From assembly GCF_001039355.2 (NCBI RefSeq), contig NW_019775508.1, positions 51,316-115,315 on the forward strand: a stretch of DNA of 64,000 nucleotides. Direction: 5' to 3'. The position numbers and the translations under genes were made by a program. Below, one piece after another: positions 32,297 through 44,358 of this stretch; the stretch's first letter is position 1, and every line of letters begins with the position of its first letter. This DNA is from Lingula anatina (lineage: Eukaryota > Brachiopoda > Lingulata > Lingulida > Lingulidae). The notes beneath the pieces are model-generated. The model was not told the origin of the DNA, did no database searches, and saw only the letters and a list, made by a program, of their open reading frames with translations.

Positions 32297-35200
32297 TTAC
32301 TGTACACGGACTGACGTGATTCTGACATCACCATCTATTGCCAAGGTGTCAGCAAGTGTGGGTGGCTGTATGCGATGAGCAAACTCAATGAAGTGCTGGT
32401 TGTTTACTGCCACCTGAAATAAACAAGATTTACAATATATACGAACTAGTATTTGTAACTTGGTAATTTTGATTATTTCAATTGTGAAATAATAGTTTCC
32501 TTTTCAGACTTTCCAATTCAGTTTAGTAACACTCTATATATACCTCAAATAATCTATAGGAAAAGCTTAAAGGCCTTTTCACATCAAGTATTATAACTTC
32601 TTAATGCAGCTGTTTTGAGGTTCTACCACATAACTATGCTACAGGGATATCACTGGTACTCCCTTTCACAACTTCTGCAGGATTTTACTTGATGTTGTTA
32701 ATAGAAAATTAGCCATTCTGAGTGTGGGGAAGGCTCAATTTCTTACATAATAGCCAGGCTATTATTTAGTTGCCTATCTCTTAAAACATACTGGTGTTGC
32801 CAAGATATAACACTCAATGTAAAAAAGGCCTTTAATACATAAAGATTCCTTAAATACATAAAGATCAATTCAAAATATTAAAACTGTGATAATAACCTTG
32901 AAGCATTGTTGCTCACATAAAATCACAACATCAAAATTAGCCCCAGCAGCAAAAGGGAAGTATGGATGAGAGCGTTCCTCATTTTGCCAGCCTCCACCTT
33001 GTTGGGAATTGCGCACCACCACATTGTAATTACTGCCATAGCTAAACCTGACATCAAAGTGCAAAGCTATGTCACAGCCGCTGTGCTGACCACACTGCAG
33101 GTTGATGTGAAACCTGGGGAAATGAAAACAGAATTCAGGATTTTCTTCATTATAACACCCATAAAACACTTGACATTTTCTAACAATCAGTTTGTCTGTG
33201 AGAACAAGACTGCAATTATAGCAGAAAGCTTACTGTGCTTTAAAAAGTTATCTAGAGTTACTAACTTTTTTCAGACAGTACTTAAACTGCTGAAACCCAG
33301 GCATACATATACTGGAACCATGACAGATGTGTGCAGACTGTATAAAATGATTCTCTACTTTCACACTTTTAAGTTAAAAGCTTAAAAGCTGTACAGGTAT
33401 GCCAAAGCTAGTTGCCCTACCTGGAGGGGTTCATGTTTGGGGTGCCACTGATGAATATCATCCTGCCAGGATACATCCCTCCTGGGATGTGTTGGCTGTA
33501 GGGTACTCTCTGAAATAGTACAACTATTACTAACTGAAATATATACAGGCACTGTGATAGGCAGAACTTGACGGAAATAAGTTCAACCCAAGATTGCACA
33601 TTTCTAGTCTGTCAAGAATACGGGTTTCTTTAACTTTATCCTTTCTCTGTAAAAGAGAGAGAGAGAGAGAGAAAGAGAGAGAAAGAATATCCATAAATTA
33701 TAAAAAAAATGGCAATAACTCACTGGGTTATAAACTGGCTGGGGAGGATACCCACTCCCTGGGAAAGATGTTCCCTGAAATATTATAGTACATGTACATG
33801 TCAACAGAATAAACTGCTTACGTCTGACAAATATGGAAGCAATATAATGTGGCAACTTTACTTTCTCTGTTGTGGCTGTTCTAAATGTACAAACCATACA
33901 CTGGGCAGCAATGCCTTAAATTGTTTGTCAAAAATGTTTTACAAATTTCAGGTAAAAGAATGACACAATTTTTGTCAGTCAAAAAATGTGTTAAGGAATA
34001 CTGCAACTTATATATATGCAGGAATTTAAGACCACTCAAAAAGGAGATGCAGGGTGGTTAACAGGGTTGAGGGGACAATCCATCTGTCATGAAGGTTAGA
34101 CAAGGCAGCAAAGCTGTCAAATGTACAGACAAAAAGCAGGAAATAACAATGCATAAAATATGCTACTGCCAATGCTGATGCAANACAAGTCACATGGTCA
34201 AATGCAAGATTCTATTTTTTCATAAATCAATTAATATAAAATAAAATTTAAAAAATCATTAGTCACTTTTTGTAACTTACAGGAGGATTAAATTCAGGTG
34301 GTGGAATGAATCCGCAAGATGGCGCATATCCTCCTGAAGGGGGTGGGGCCCATCCCCCATGAGGAGGTGGGCCATACCCACCAATGGGAGGGGCATAGGC
34401 CCCTGTGGGTGGAGCATATCCTCCTGGTGGCATAGAGGGAACCTGGAGAAATATAAGCTATATTTAAATCAATGTGATTAATAGGTACACTCCATACAAT
34501 GATAATACAGATGTTACATACTGCATTGTGCAATATAAAATTTACTGAGGTTAAACATTTTGCTACACAGACAGTGCAAAGATAATATATACTTACTGAG
34601 CCTCCTTGAAAAGCAATGTTTCTTATTTTTACATCACCCTCTATTCTCAGGAAGGTTGCCCTGTCTTTAGACATTCGGTGTTTAAATTCTATGAAGTGCT
34701 TTCCATTGACTGCAACCTATAAAAAATTCAACTATGACATGGAAAGCATTAGTACATACTAATATTTGTTTATAGAGACCAGTCAACCCTAATTTAAAAA
34801 AATGCATCCTCCTGTGTTTCAGTCTTTGTATATAAAAATTAAACCACAACCAAATGATCCTTTGCCAGATAATGGTAAAAATACAATCATGTATTTAAAG
34901 CATGAACAAATTTATCACTAAATTTGGAGATCTAATAATAAAAAATTAAACCTTAAAAAATAGCACACATAATAAATGATGTCAAGGTTAACTTGACCAT
35001 TTCTACCTTGTAGCAGTCATGCTGCACCAGAATAATGCACTCAAAGTCTGTGTTCTGTACAAATGGAAACCCTCCCTGCCTCTCCTCCTGCCCCCAACTG
35101 CCAGACTGACGGTGATTCCTCACTACTTGATTAGTTCCCTCAAACCTTGGGTTGAAATGGAACGCCACATCACTTTCTGGATTGGGCCCACTTTGCAAGT

Positions 35201-37926
35201 TGAAGGACCACCTGGAAAATACATGCAGAAACTTTTCTTAAATTGCAGAAAAATTATGAACTAAGCAAGGAATTATTTCCCCAGAAAGTAATCAAAGAGA
35301 GTGAAATGTTTCATTGTGAAAAAAAAAACAGGTAAAAACGATTTTATATCTAATTCTAATAAACAACAAAAGTTCTGGCATAAAATATGGAGTCCAAAAA
35401 CTAGAAGACTAATTATGTTCATTATACAGTGTACGACACCCAGATAGCAGCATAACCTCAACATGGTCATATATATAATATATTTTAACATTACCATCTG
35501 CATGAACCTTTCCTAAACTATTCTGGTATACAAGAAGGGAAGGGTATGACCCAGGGTCTGCAGAGAACTATCCACACTAAGGGAGCATTCACAATAAGTT
35601 CATCTGCAGACTTGTGGGTCATGTCATATTTAATCCACGAACTAACTGGTTGTGAATGCTCCCTAGTAATTTATTTGTAATTTCTTGCTTGAGTGAATCA
35701 CTTGATGTATAAAATGCATTCTTATGCCAGCAATTAAGAATTAAGAGCTTTGGACAGAGTGAAAGTTCATGTCATTTTGACACCTCAAAATAGACATTAT
35801 AACAACACCTAGAATGTTTCAGCTTGACATGCTTATGTGCATCATTAAAGCTGGAAATAAAAATTAAACATTTTATGTAAGATTGTGAACAGCTGCAAAT
35901 TAAAACTTGGGACAAATTGAAAATAGTAAAAAATCACTAATGTCATTTCACCATTGACAGAATCTTACCCAAAAGGAAAAAATGTTCATAAAATACTCTT
36001 TCTCTTTAGTGTCTACTGCTTCACAAACACAATTCCTACCTGTTGGCTCTGTGTGGAATGTGACCTTTGAGGAAGATCATCTTACCAGGTGTCAGTCCGC
36101 CTGGGATAGGGTTGCTGCATGGGGTAGGCTATAATAAAGGGGACATACATAACTTATACATACATAACTAATATATATATAACATGTATCTAAACATGCA
36201 AAATCAAGCAACTGCAAAAATAAACCAAAATGGACTTCTGAAAAATTTTTCCCTCCAGGAAGCAACCTATTGAGCAGAATCAAATTCAATATAAGTTCCA
36301 TAAGCAACTTGATTATAAGAGACTTTGAGGTTGGTGAATCTTGCAAGATTAGAAGAAAGCTGTTCATCATGGCCATTTGATTCTCCCATCCAGGATTTTT
36401 GTACGATTTCATGATGACCAAACTGGTAAACAAGCAGATGAATATAACCTTACCCACATCTCTGTTGATGGGAAAACTGGTTGGCTTGACAGGAGTGTGC
36501 AAGTTGAGGAGATGAGAGGTAAGATAAAAATTTGAGAACTCCTGCGCCATGGCAGGTGCACAAACTAGTCTTCATTATACTCTTTCTGAGTCATTTGTTT
36601 CCATGCACTAGCACAGCAAGTACATATCAATAAAAGTGCTATAACATGAATTTCGTGCAAAGAGAATCAGAATTTCGTGCATAGAGAACGTCTTTTGAGT
36701 AAAAATCAAGGATATTTTGTTGTTAACTTGATGTCATTTAGCTCTAACATATTATATCATAAACAGCGAAACTGCAAACCACTGATTTGAAAACCATCAC
36801 AAATGACAACTTTTACATTCACTTAAAAGTGAAAAACTAACTCATCATGGGTAGGTAGATCACAATCCGCTAGGGGCGCTACAGTCGTAACTGTCCACGG
36901 GCAGTGAAGTGTTAAACTGAAGTCGGCCTGCTGACAGTTCGCCTATGGAACCCCTTTTTTAAATCTCTCTTTTAGCGCTGCGTAAAAAAACTAATACAAG
37001 CCATTAACTAAATAAGTTGTAAATCAAAGAGTAAAATCCGGTCACATGATTTTCCCATGTTGCAGTCTTTGACAAGTTTCGGTTCTGCTTGTTTTAAGTT
37101 TTGCCTCTACAAAATGCTAAAAAATTTCAGGTAAGTGCTGGTATCATCTTTTTGAAATTTATATCCAGCAAAGTTTATGAAATTTGCTATATTATGTAGA
37201 AAAATCATGAAATTTGAAGGTTGCGAAGTATAGTTAATTTAATCCGCAATATTACATGATGTGAAAATTACCACAGGGAAATAGCTCTGCCCTGATTAGT
37301 CACAGGCTATGTGAGCCAGACAATAGGCTGAGCACACAAAGACACACAGGGTGCTCTGCTGCGCCTGAGTGATCACTGCTGGTCAGTGGGCACAGGTTTT
37401 GAGCTGAGAAGTGTGGACACTTTTGGTGGATTTTTGCAGTTAAAAAACTTCAATATCTTTGTTGCTTGTAGGAATATTTAAAAAATTCCAAATGATTTCA
37501 TCCGGTTTTTGCATTACCTTTCAGATGATATAAGTATTTTAATTTTCTGATCAGTTTGAAAATTTTTCTGATATACCTATCATGGGGAAATAGACTTAAT
37601 CAGTCCTCAGTTATGCACTTAAAATTAGCAGTAAAGCTAAAAATATGAAATATATAACGGAGCTACTCAAAATAACCCAAACACTGCATTGTTCAATAAA
37701 CTAAGGTAATTTATTATCATAAAATCAAAATATTTATTTCATTTCCAACATATAGTAATAGTTCGCAAAGGTACAAATATGCTTGACACAAGAAACGCGG
37801 AAGTGAAAGTATGAAAGTAAACGAATAGAACTCTAAAGGTTAAAATAATCGCAGTTTTAAATTTACATACAGAAACTATATAAGCACAGATATACACCTT
37901 ACCGGATCATATATTGGAGAAGCCAT
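32297..37926 (-). CDS. Tandem-repeat galectin, two carbohydrate-recognition domains, 8 exons
   Basis: Minus-strand coding exons in order: 37903-37926, 36040-36128, 35007-35211, 34597-34716, 34281-34442, 33421-33509, 32897-33113 and 32297-32413. The sum is 1023 nt (340 residues). The protein starts MASPIYDP and has no signal peptide, as usual for galectins. CRD1 (about 16-146) shows HFNPRF, VVRNH and WGQEER, a full set of beta-galactoside contacts. A linker (147-200) is rich in Gly, Tyr and Pro (GGYAPP, GGYGPPP, GGWAPPP). CRD2 (about 201-340) shows HFDVRF, VVVRN and WQNEER, so the usual Asn of H.N.R is Asp. Both CRDs share the same exon pattern (89, 205/217, 120/117 nt), which indicates internal duplication. 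Galectins bind cell-surface or microbial glycans. Exons 1-2 recur in the second haplotype copy. Confidence 0.93.
32569..32834. mobile_element. Inverted-repeat element with AGGCCTTTTCACAT ends, copy 1
   Basis: It starts AAAGGCCTTTTCACATCAAG and ends CAATGTAAAAAAGGCCTTTA. A relative lies at 56536-56720 (AGGCCTTTTCACATTGAGC ... AAAAAGGCCT), repeated in the allelic copy at 58812-58996. It lies in the last galectin intron. Confidence 0.6.
34184..34184. other. Single N, possible contig join
   Basis: It lies in a galectin intron. Unlike the Ns at 41849 and 57502, no duplicated sequence flanks it. The tail of the dispersed repeat (GGCAGCAAAGCTGTCAAATG) lies just to its left. Confidence 0.4.
36852..37578. 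mobile_element. Transposon insertion of about 727 bp present in one haplotype only
   Basis: ATCATGGG stands at 36844-36851 and again at 37579-37586. Copy B has a single ATCATGGG at the same place. The ends are TAGGTAGATCA and, reversed, (T)AGGTATATCA, 10 of 11 matching. An 8-bp (or 7-bp) target duplication and short TAGG-type inverted ends fit a non-autonomous hAT-like element. No coding frame was seen. Confidence 0.8.
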
Positions 37927-38448
37927 AGCTGTCTTCAAATAGATAGAATAGGAATCTAATCTCTGCAAGTCTTGTATTGACTAATGTTGACTGTGACTTG
38001 TTGACTAAGTTCGAAAGTAGGTCAGTAGCATAGCAAACTAAGAGTGATCCGAAACTATATGGACTCCAGTGAAAATAGCAGATATATATTTTCTATTTTG
38101 TAAGAGATCTCAACAATTTGTTTTAACTTATCTGGTTCTTATTCTGTCCACACTAATAGCAATTTACGTTTTTGTTTGATATATAAGTTATTTCCTTGCT
38201 TTCATTAGTGATCTATTTAAAATATGCCGCGCACGTCTCAAGTTTGAATGTAGCCTTGCCTAATCAATTTGATTGGATGGAAACCGCATGCAGGTTTCAA
38301 CTAGGTCAAATATATTACTCTTCCTAGTAACCAATATTCATCCGCTACGTTAATGTGGAAGAAAGGAATTCTTTAAAGAAATGTAAATTATCCAATTTAT
38401 TATTTACGATGTGACTTGCGTATATTTTCTTTTCTCACATGAAGCTAC
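37927..38448. promoter_or_regulatory. Shared upstream region of the divergent galectin and PLAT/ankyrin genes
   Basis: The galectin start codon (37926, minus) and the first in-frame ATG of the plus-strand gene (38449) are about 520 bp apart, with no other gene between. The arrangement is the same in the allelic copy (42869-43393). No specific core element is certain, although TTTGATATATAAG occurs near 38177. The promoter role is inferred from position. Confidence 0.45.
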
Positions 38449-41400
38449 ATGTGCTATTGGGATACAAAACTGAAAATGATGGCTACAAATAAGAGGGACT
38501 TATTTCAGGAACAGGTGCCCCGCGCATGCATATTTGTTGATATACGCTGTGTAGAGGCTCTCAACAACAGCTCCAAAACACCGGGGACATTCTGCCAGCA
38601 AGATGGAGTAGATTTTCATGACTTAGTATATACAGATAAGGAACAGTTGATAATTCAAGATGTCTCACGACGCTGTTGTCAAGACAGTTGCGAAAAAATT
38701 GTGAGTACAGATGTTTAAAATATAAAGTTTTGTGTTATTCGACAGTGCTAATTAAGTTAAAGGGATAATAACTCTTCTATGAGATCTATATTTCACAATA
38801 AAAACCTTGTGAATAACTCATAGAAATATAATATATTCTGTTTTACCACAAAAACAGCAGTTATAGCTTTTATTCTGATATCTGAACTTGTCTTTAGACC
38901 ACGTGACCTCCATTGATGTCTATACTCTGTTATAATCTCTTAAGAGATTTTAACAAAAAACCAAACTTTTTAGAAAAAAACCAGGGACTAACTTTGAATG
39001 TAAAAATGGATTCATTAACCATTGGTAAGTATGGGAAAATTGTTGTTTACTCCAGGAAAATTCATTTTTTGGCCGAAACAAAGAGTTATTATTGCTTTAA
39101 GGAATGTATCTGCAGTCGCAGTCAATTTCATTATATTATACAGTATAATGGAAGATTGACTTTTTTTAGGTGTGCTCTTGTAAATGACAAATCCTGCCCT
39201 AGTGCTAATTGTTAATTCTATTTAACTGTTCACTATTCTAGAAAATTAAATGCATACCCACTTGCTCTGAAAAGTGTACCCGTATAATGGGTATACTTAA
39301 ATTTATTTAATTTACATGATCACAAAGAATTTGATGTTATTATTTTTATTTTAAGTTGCATTGAAGTGGATATGTCATCTTGGAAATTATTTTATTTAAA
39401 AGTTTAATATTTTTGCAGGTGTAAATGTTGAGTAATAAAGATAATTTCATGTCTATTGCTTTCAGCTAAGGTATGCTTTTCAAATTTCTGTTTGCTATAT
39501 ATTATTAATTTCACATGATTATCATGAATTTTACAAGTATTTTTCAGTTAATGTTTTAATTGTTCCAGAAAATACTACTTTGAGGTCAAGAGGAGAGAAG
39601 ATGGGTTTGACCTGTCTGGACCTAACTGTCCAAGGCTTGACCATCCCCACCTTAAGCCGGTAAGTCAAATATAAATCAAATAGAAGTCTGCATGTCTTAA
39701 TATTGTTGTACCATTAGGTGTGTGTGTGTGTGTGTGTGTGTTTAAAGGTGTGTGTTTGTGTACATGAGAGAAACAAAGAGATGCCAAGTTTTATAAATAT
39801 GCAAAGTTTTAAGTGATCTGCATATGTGCCCAGAACCATCAACAAGACAGGTGCAACACTTACTTTATGGGTTTCTGAAATGAGAAGTCAGACATTAATT
39901 AAGATTTAATAATATCAAGGACAAATCCATGATTCAGCTAGCATTTTAAAACAATATATATCAGGTTTATAGACTAGTAAGGGATTAATTAAGATTTAAT
40001 AATATCAAGGACAAATCCATGATTCAGCTAGCATTTTAAAACAATATCTATCAGGTTTATAGACTAGTAAGAGACTCCACCTTTAATCCTCTAGTAGACA
40101 GGTTGAAGTACTAGAATAAACAAAGTATCAAGGATTTTCAACTGGCACCTAACAGGATATCTCAAAGACTATGAGCTCAGTGTGTGTGTTTGTGTGTGTG
40201 TGTTTCTTTTTTAGAAACCTGTGTTTTTTTTTAAAACACAGACAATAACACATGCTCTTTACATATGAGCAGTCCTGGTCTTGTTGATAATCTTATGAGG
40301 GCAGTTTATTTCGTACTGTGACTTTGTTTGATCTCCATACTTCAAAAGCTACCTATCATATAAATGTTGCAGTCAGATACTTACATCAATGATTTGACAT
40401 CTTAATGCATTTGTCTGGTTACCTATGATGCTTATGTAAGTACAGTATTGATTGTGATCTAGATATTCTTTGATGATTGGGACTGTAAGACAGGTGCACA
40501 CTATCATATCAATCAATATTTTATGAATATTATGTTACTAAGTTGGTTACAATATGATTGTCGTTATATTGTCTACAAATTAAACATCTCTTCATTCCCA
40601 AGTTGGCCATAAGGAATGTCATTATACAGGTGTTTTTTAAATAGATAGCTACCAGCACATATTGCACTGTGGATATTTAGTGGTCTGACTACATGCAATA
40701 CTGAACTAGTATTGCCTTCAAAAGAATTATGTAAAAATTGAAGCAGACCTTCATTGCAAGAAAATTTAAAACTTGCAGTCAATTTGTTTTAGATATTTTT
40801 TGCTTTTTTTTTTTCTCTCTGTTGTGATAGTTATGATGCATGCAATACAGTTAAATGAAGCATCCTAATTAGTTTGGAAAATTTTTGAAATATAACCTAT
40901 GATGAGACACTATACTGACAATTATATAATGTATCCTTCATTTCAGAGAGCCACCTTGCAGTATGATGGACTTCATGACAAGCCTGTCAAACATTATTTC
41001 CATGATCCAAAGGTTAGACAGGCCATAACAAACATGACTTCGGTAAGCAGATTTTATTTTAGAAACCACTTAATAGAAGGCACGTAAATACTGCATGTGC
41101 CTTTATGGAATTTATATGCTACATTTACATTGTTCATGCTAATAGTAAAAAAAAACAAACTATTATTGCACTGTTAAAATTTAATAATAACATAATTTCT
41201 TGTGGTGATAGGAAGTCATGTGGATGAATCTTGAATCAAATTTGCATATAAATTAAATATTAAATGAGGGAATTATTTAAAGTGGTTGTAATATAGCAAC
41301 TCTTATATTCACATAACAAATATTTTTGTACATCATTCTGCATGGCATAATTTAATTTTGCAATCTTTTTTATCCTTTTTAGCCCAGATCCAGGGATAAA

Positions 41401-41463
41401 GTATCCAAAGAGCATGTGGTAAGAAGGAAGGTGGACCATCACATGGCAAGGCATAGATTTATT
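38449..41463 (+). CDS. Allelic copy A of exons 1-5 of the PLAT/ankyrin gene
   Basis: Exons: 38449-38700, 39466-39470 (5 nt), 39569-39659, 40947-41042 and 41383-41463. They encode the same protein start as 43394-45947, with one residue changed (EALNN versus ESLNN). In-frame TGA lies just upstream of the ATG at 38449; ATGATG at 38476 is an alternative start. Exon 6 onward exists once, after copy B, so this copy is open-ended at the N. Confidence 0.8.
38757..39100. mobile_element. TTAA-flanked MITE, copy 3, absent from the allelic copy
   Basis: Opposite orientation to the other copies. TTAA borders lie at 38757-38760 and 39097-39100. The corresponding place in the second haplotype (43706-43709) has a single TTAA and no element, as expected for an empty target site. 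It sits in the first intron of the PLAT/ankyrin gene. Confidence 0.88.
39894..40073. repeat. 90-bp tandem duplication found in haplotype A only
   Basis: Two units, at 39894-39983 and 39984-40073, both starting ATTAATTAAGATTTAATAAT. Copy B has one unit, near 44487-44578. Confidence 0.8.
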
Positions 41464-42269
41464 GTAAGTGCATTCAACTGATGGTTCTATGTGCGTGAAA
41501 TCAATTTTTAATCACAGTTTTGTCTGGCAAAATATTTTGCAGGTCACAGTGGTGCAGAAGTTCTGTAAATTGTGTATTATATTCATTTACAATGCATGTG
41601 GCAGCTTCTAGCTTAGCACTTATCAGCACAAATAGTTGTAATGATATATGAATAGAGGTCTCATCCAGCACTTCTGCTGTAATAAATATCTTCACAGACA
41701 ATGGCATTATGAATATGGGTATGTTGGATATTTGATGAGTGTTTTATCAACAAGTGCAGTACTAAATCTCAGGTTTTTTTTTTTTTTTTTTTTTTTTGCA
41801 TGATTCCAACATGTTTTTTTTTTTTTCATTTCATTTTTTTGTGTATGANTGTCATATTTAATCCACGAACTAACTGGTTGTGAATGCTCCCTAGTAATTT
41901 ATTTGTAATTTCTTGCTTGAGTGAATCACTTGATGTATAAAATGCATTCTTACGCCAGCAATTAAGAATTAAGAGCTTTGGACAGAGTGAAAGTTCATGT
42001 CATTTTGACACCTCAAAATAGACATTATAACAACACCTAGAATGTTTCAGCTTGACATGCTTATGTGCATCATTAAAGCTGGGATTAAAAAAATTAAACA
42101 TTTTATGTAAGATTGTGAACAGCTGCAAATTAAAACTTGGGACAAATTGAAAATAGTAAAAAATCACTACTGTCATTTCACCATTGACAGAATCTTACCC
42201 AAAAGGAAAAAATGTTCATAAAATACTCTTTCTCTTTAGTGTGTACTGCTTCACAAACACAATTCCTAC

Positions 42270-42868
42270 CTGTTGGCTCTGTGTGGAATGTGACCTTTGA
42301 GGAAGATCATCTTACCAGGTGTCAGTCCGCCTGGGATAGGGTTGCTGCATGGGGTAGGCTATAATAAAGGGGACATACATAACTTACTATATATATATAT
42401 ATATGATGTCATTTAGCTTTAACATATTATATCATAAATAGCGAAACTGCAAACCACTGATTTGAAAACCATCACAAATGACAACTTTTACATTCACTTA
42501 AAAGTGAAAAACTAACTCATCATGGGGAAATAGACTTAATCAGTCCTCAGTTATGCACTTAAAATTAGCAGTAAAGCTAAAAATATGAAATATATAACGG
42601 AGCTTCTCAAAATAACTCAAACACTGCATTGTTCAATAAACTAAGGTAATTTATTATCATAAAATCAAAATATTTATTTCATTTCCAACATATATAGTAA
42701 TAGTTCGCAAAGGTACAAATATGCTTGACACAAGAAACGCGGAAGTGAAAGTATGAAAGTGAACGAATAGAACTCTAAAGGTTAAAATACTCGCAGTTTT
42801 AAATTAACATACAGAAACTATATAAGCACAGATATACACCTTACCGGATCATATATTGGAGAAGCCAT
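42270..42868 (-). CDS. Allelic partial copy of the galectin gene (exons 1-2 only)
   Basis: Exon 1 copy 42845-42868 encodes MASPIYDP. Exon 2 copy 42270-42358 encodes the PGGLTPGKMIFLKG strand. The intron between is shorter than in copy A because two segments are absent. Exons 3-8 have no second copy. This looks like a contig-end fragment, not a separate gene. Confidence 0.75.
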
Positions 42869-43393
42869 ATAGCTGTCTTCAAATAGATAGAATAGGAATC
42901 TAATCTCTGCAAGTCTTGTATTGACTAATGTTGACTGTGACTTGTTGACTGAAGTTCGAAAGTAGGTCAGTAGCATAGCAAACTAAGAGTGATCCGAAAC
43001 TATATGGACTCCAGTGAAAATAGCAGATATATATTTTCTATTTTGTAAGAGATCTTAACAATTTGTTTTAACTTATCTGGTTCTTATTCTGTCCACACTA
43101 ATAGCAATTTACGTTTTTGTTTGATATATAAGTTATTTCCTTGCTTTCATTAGTGATCTATTTAAAATATGCCGCGCACGTCTCAAGTTTGAATGTAGCC
43201 TTGCCTAATCAATTTGATTGGATGGAAACCGCATGCAGGTTTCAACTAGGTCAAATATATTACTCTTCCTAGTAACCAATATTCATCCGCTACGTTAATG
43301 TGGAAGAAAGGAATTCTTTACAGAAATGTAAATTATCCAATTTATTATTTATGATGTGAATTGCGTATATTTTCTTTTCTCACATGAAGCTAC

Positions 43394-44313
43394 ATGTGCT
43401 ATTGGGATACAAAACTGAAAATGATGGCTACAAATAAGAGGGACTTATTTCAGGAACAGGTGCCCCGCGCATGCATATTTGTTGATATACGCTGTGTAGA
43501 GTCTCTCAACAACAGCTCCAAAACACCGGGGACATTCTGCCAGCAAGATGGAGTAGATTTTCATGACTTAGTATATACAGATAAGGAACAGTTGATAATT
43601 CAAGATGTCTCACGACGCTGTTGTCAAGACAGTTGCGAAAAAATTGTGAGTACAGATGTTTAAAATATAAAGTTTTGTGTTATTCGGCAGTGGAGTGTAT
43701 CTGCGTTAAGGGATGTATCTGCAGTCAATTTCATTATATTATATAATGGAAGATTGACTTTTAGGTGTGCTCTTGTAGATGACAAATCCTGCCCTAGTAC
43801 CAATTGTTAATTCTGTTTAACTGTTCACTATTCTGGAAAATTAAATGCATACCACTTGCCCTGAAAAGTGTACCCGTAGAATGGGTATACTTAAATTTAT
43901 TTAATTTACATGATCTCAAAGAATTTGATGTTATTATTATTATTATTATTTTAAGTTGCATTGAAGTGGATATGTCATCTTGAAAATTAACTTACTTAAA
44001 AGTTTAATATTTTTGCAGGTGTAAATGTTGAGTAAAAAAGATAATTTCATGTCTATTGCTTTCAGCTAAGGTATGCTTATCAAATTTCTGTTTGTTATGT
44101 ATTATTAATTTCACATGATGATCATGAAATTTACAAGTATTTTACAGTTTTTTTTTTAAATTGTTCCAGAAAATACTACTTTGAGGTCAAGAGGAGAGAA
44201 GATGGGTTTGACCTGTCTGGACCTAACTGTCCAAGGCTTGACCATCCCCATCTTAAGCCAGTAAGTCAAATATAAATCAAATAGAAGTCTGCATGCCTTA
44301 CTATTGTTGTACC

Positions 44314-44358
<45 letters not shown>

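Larger units (their letters stand above)
35622..41848. repeat. Large direct repeat, copy A (galectin 5' end plus exons 1-5 of the PLAT/ankyrin gene)
   Basis: It matches 41850-46316 almost base for base, apart from indels. It ends exactly at the N at 41849, at the place where the other copy runs on into 46317. It carries a 574-bp segment, a 727-bp insertion, the MITE at 38757-39100 and a 90-bp duplication, all missing from copy B. It is read as the end of one contig from one haplotype. Confidence 0.85.

Noticed and set aside
32966-33385. 139-codon plus-strand frame
   Set aside because: Antisense to galectin exon 7, whose CRD motifs and splice sites are clear.
36092-36550. 152-codon reverse-strand open frame upstream of galectin exon 2
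   Set aside because: It runs through the galectin intron and a segment absent from the other haplotype. There is no recognised domain, and the galectin acceptor at 36129 lies inside it.
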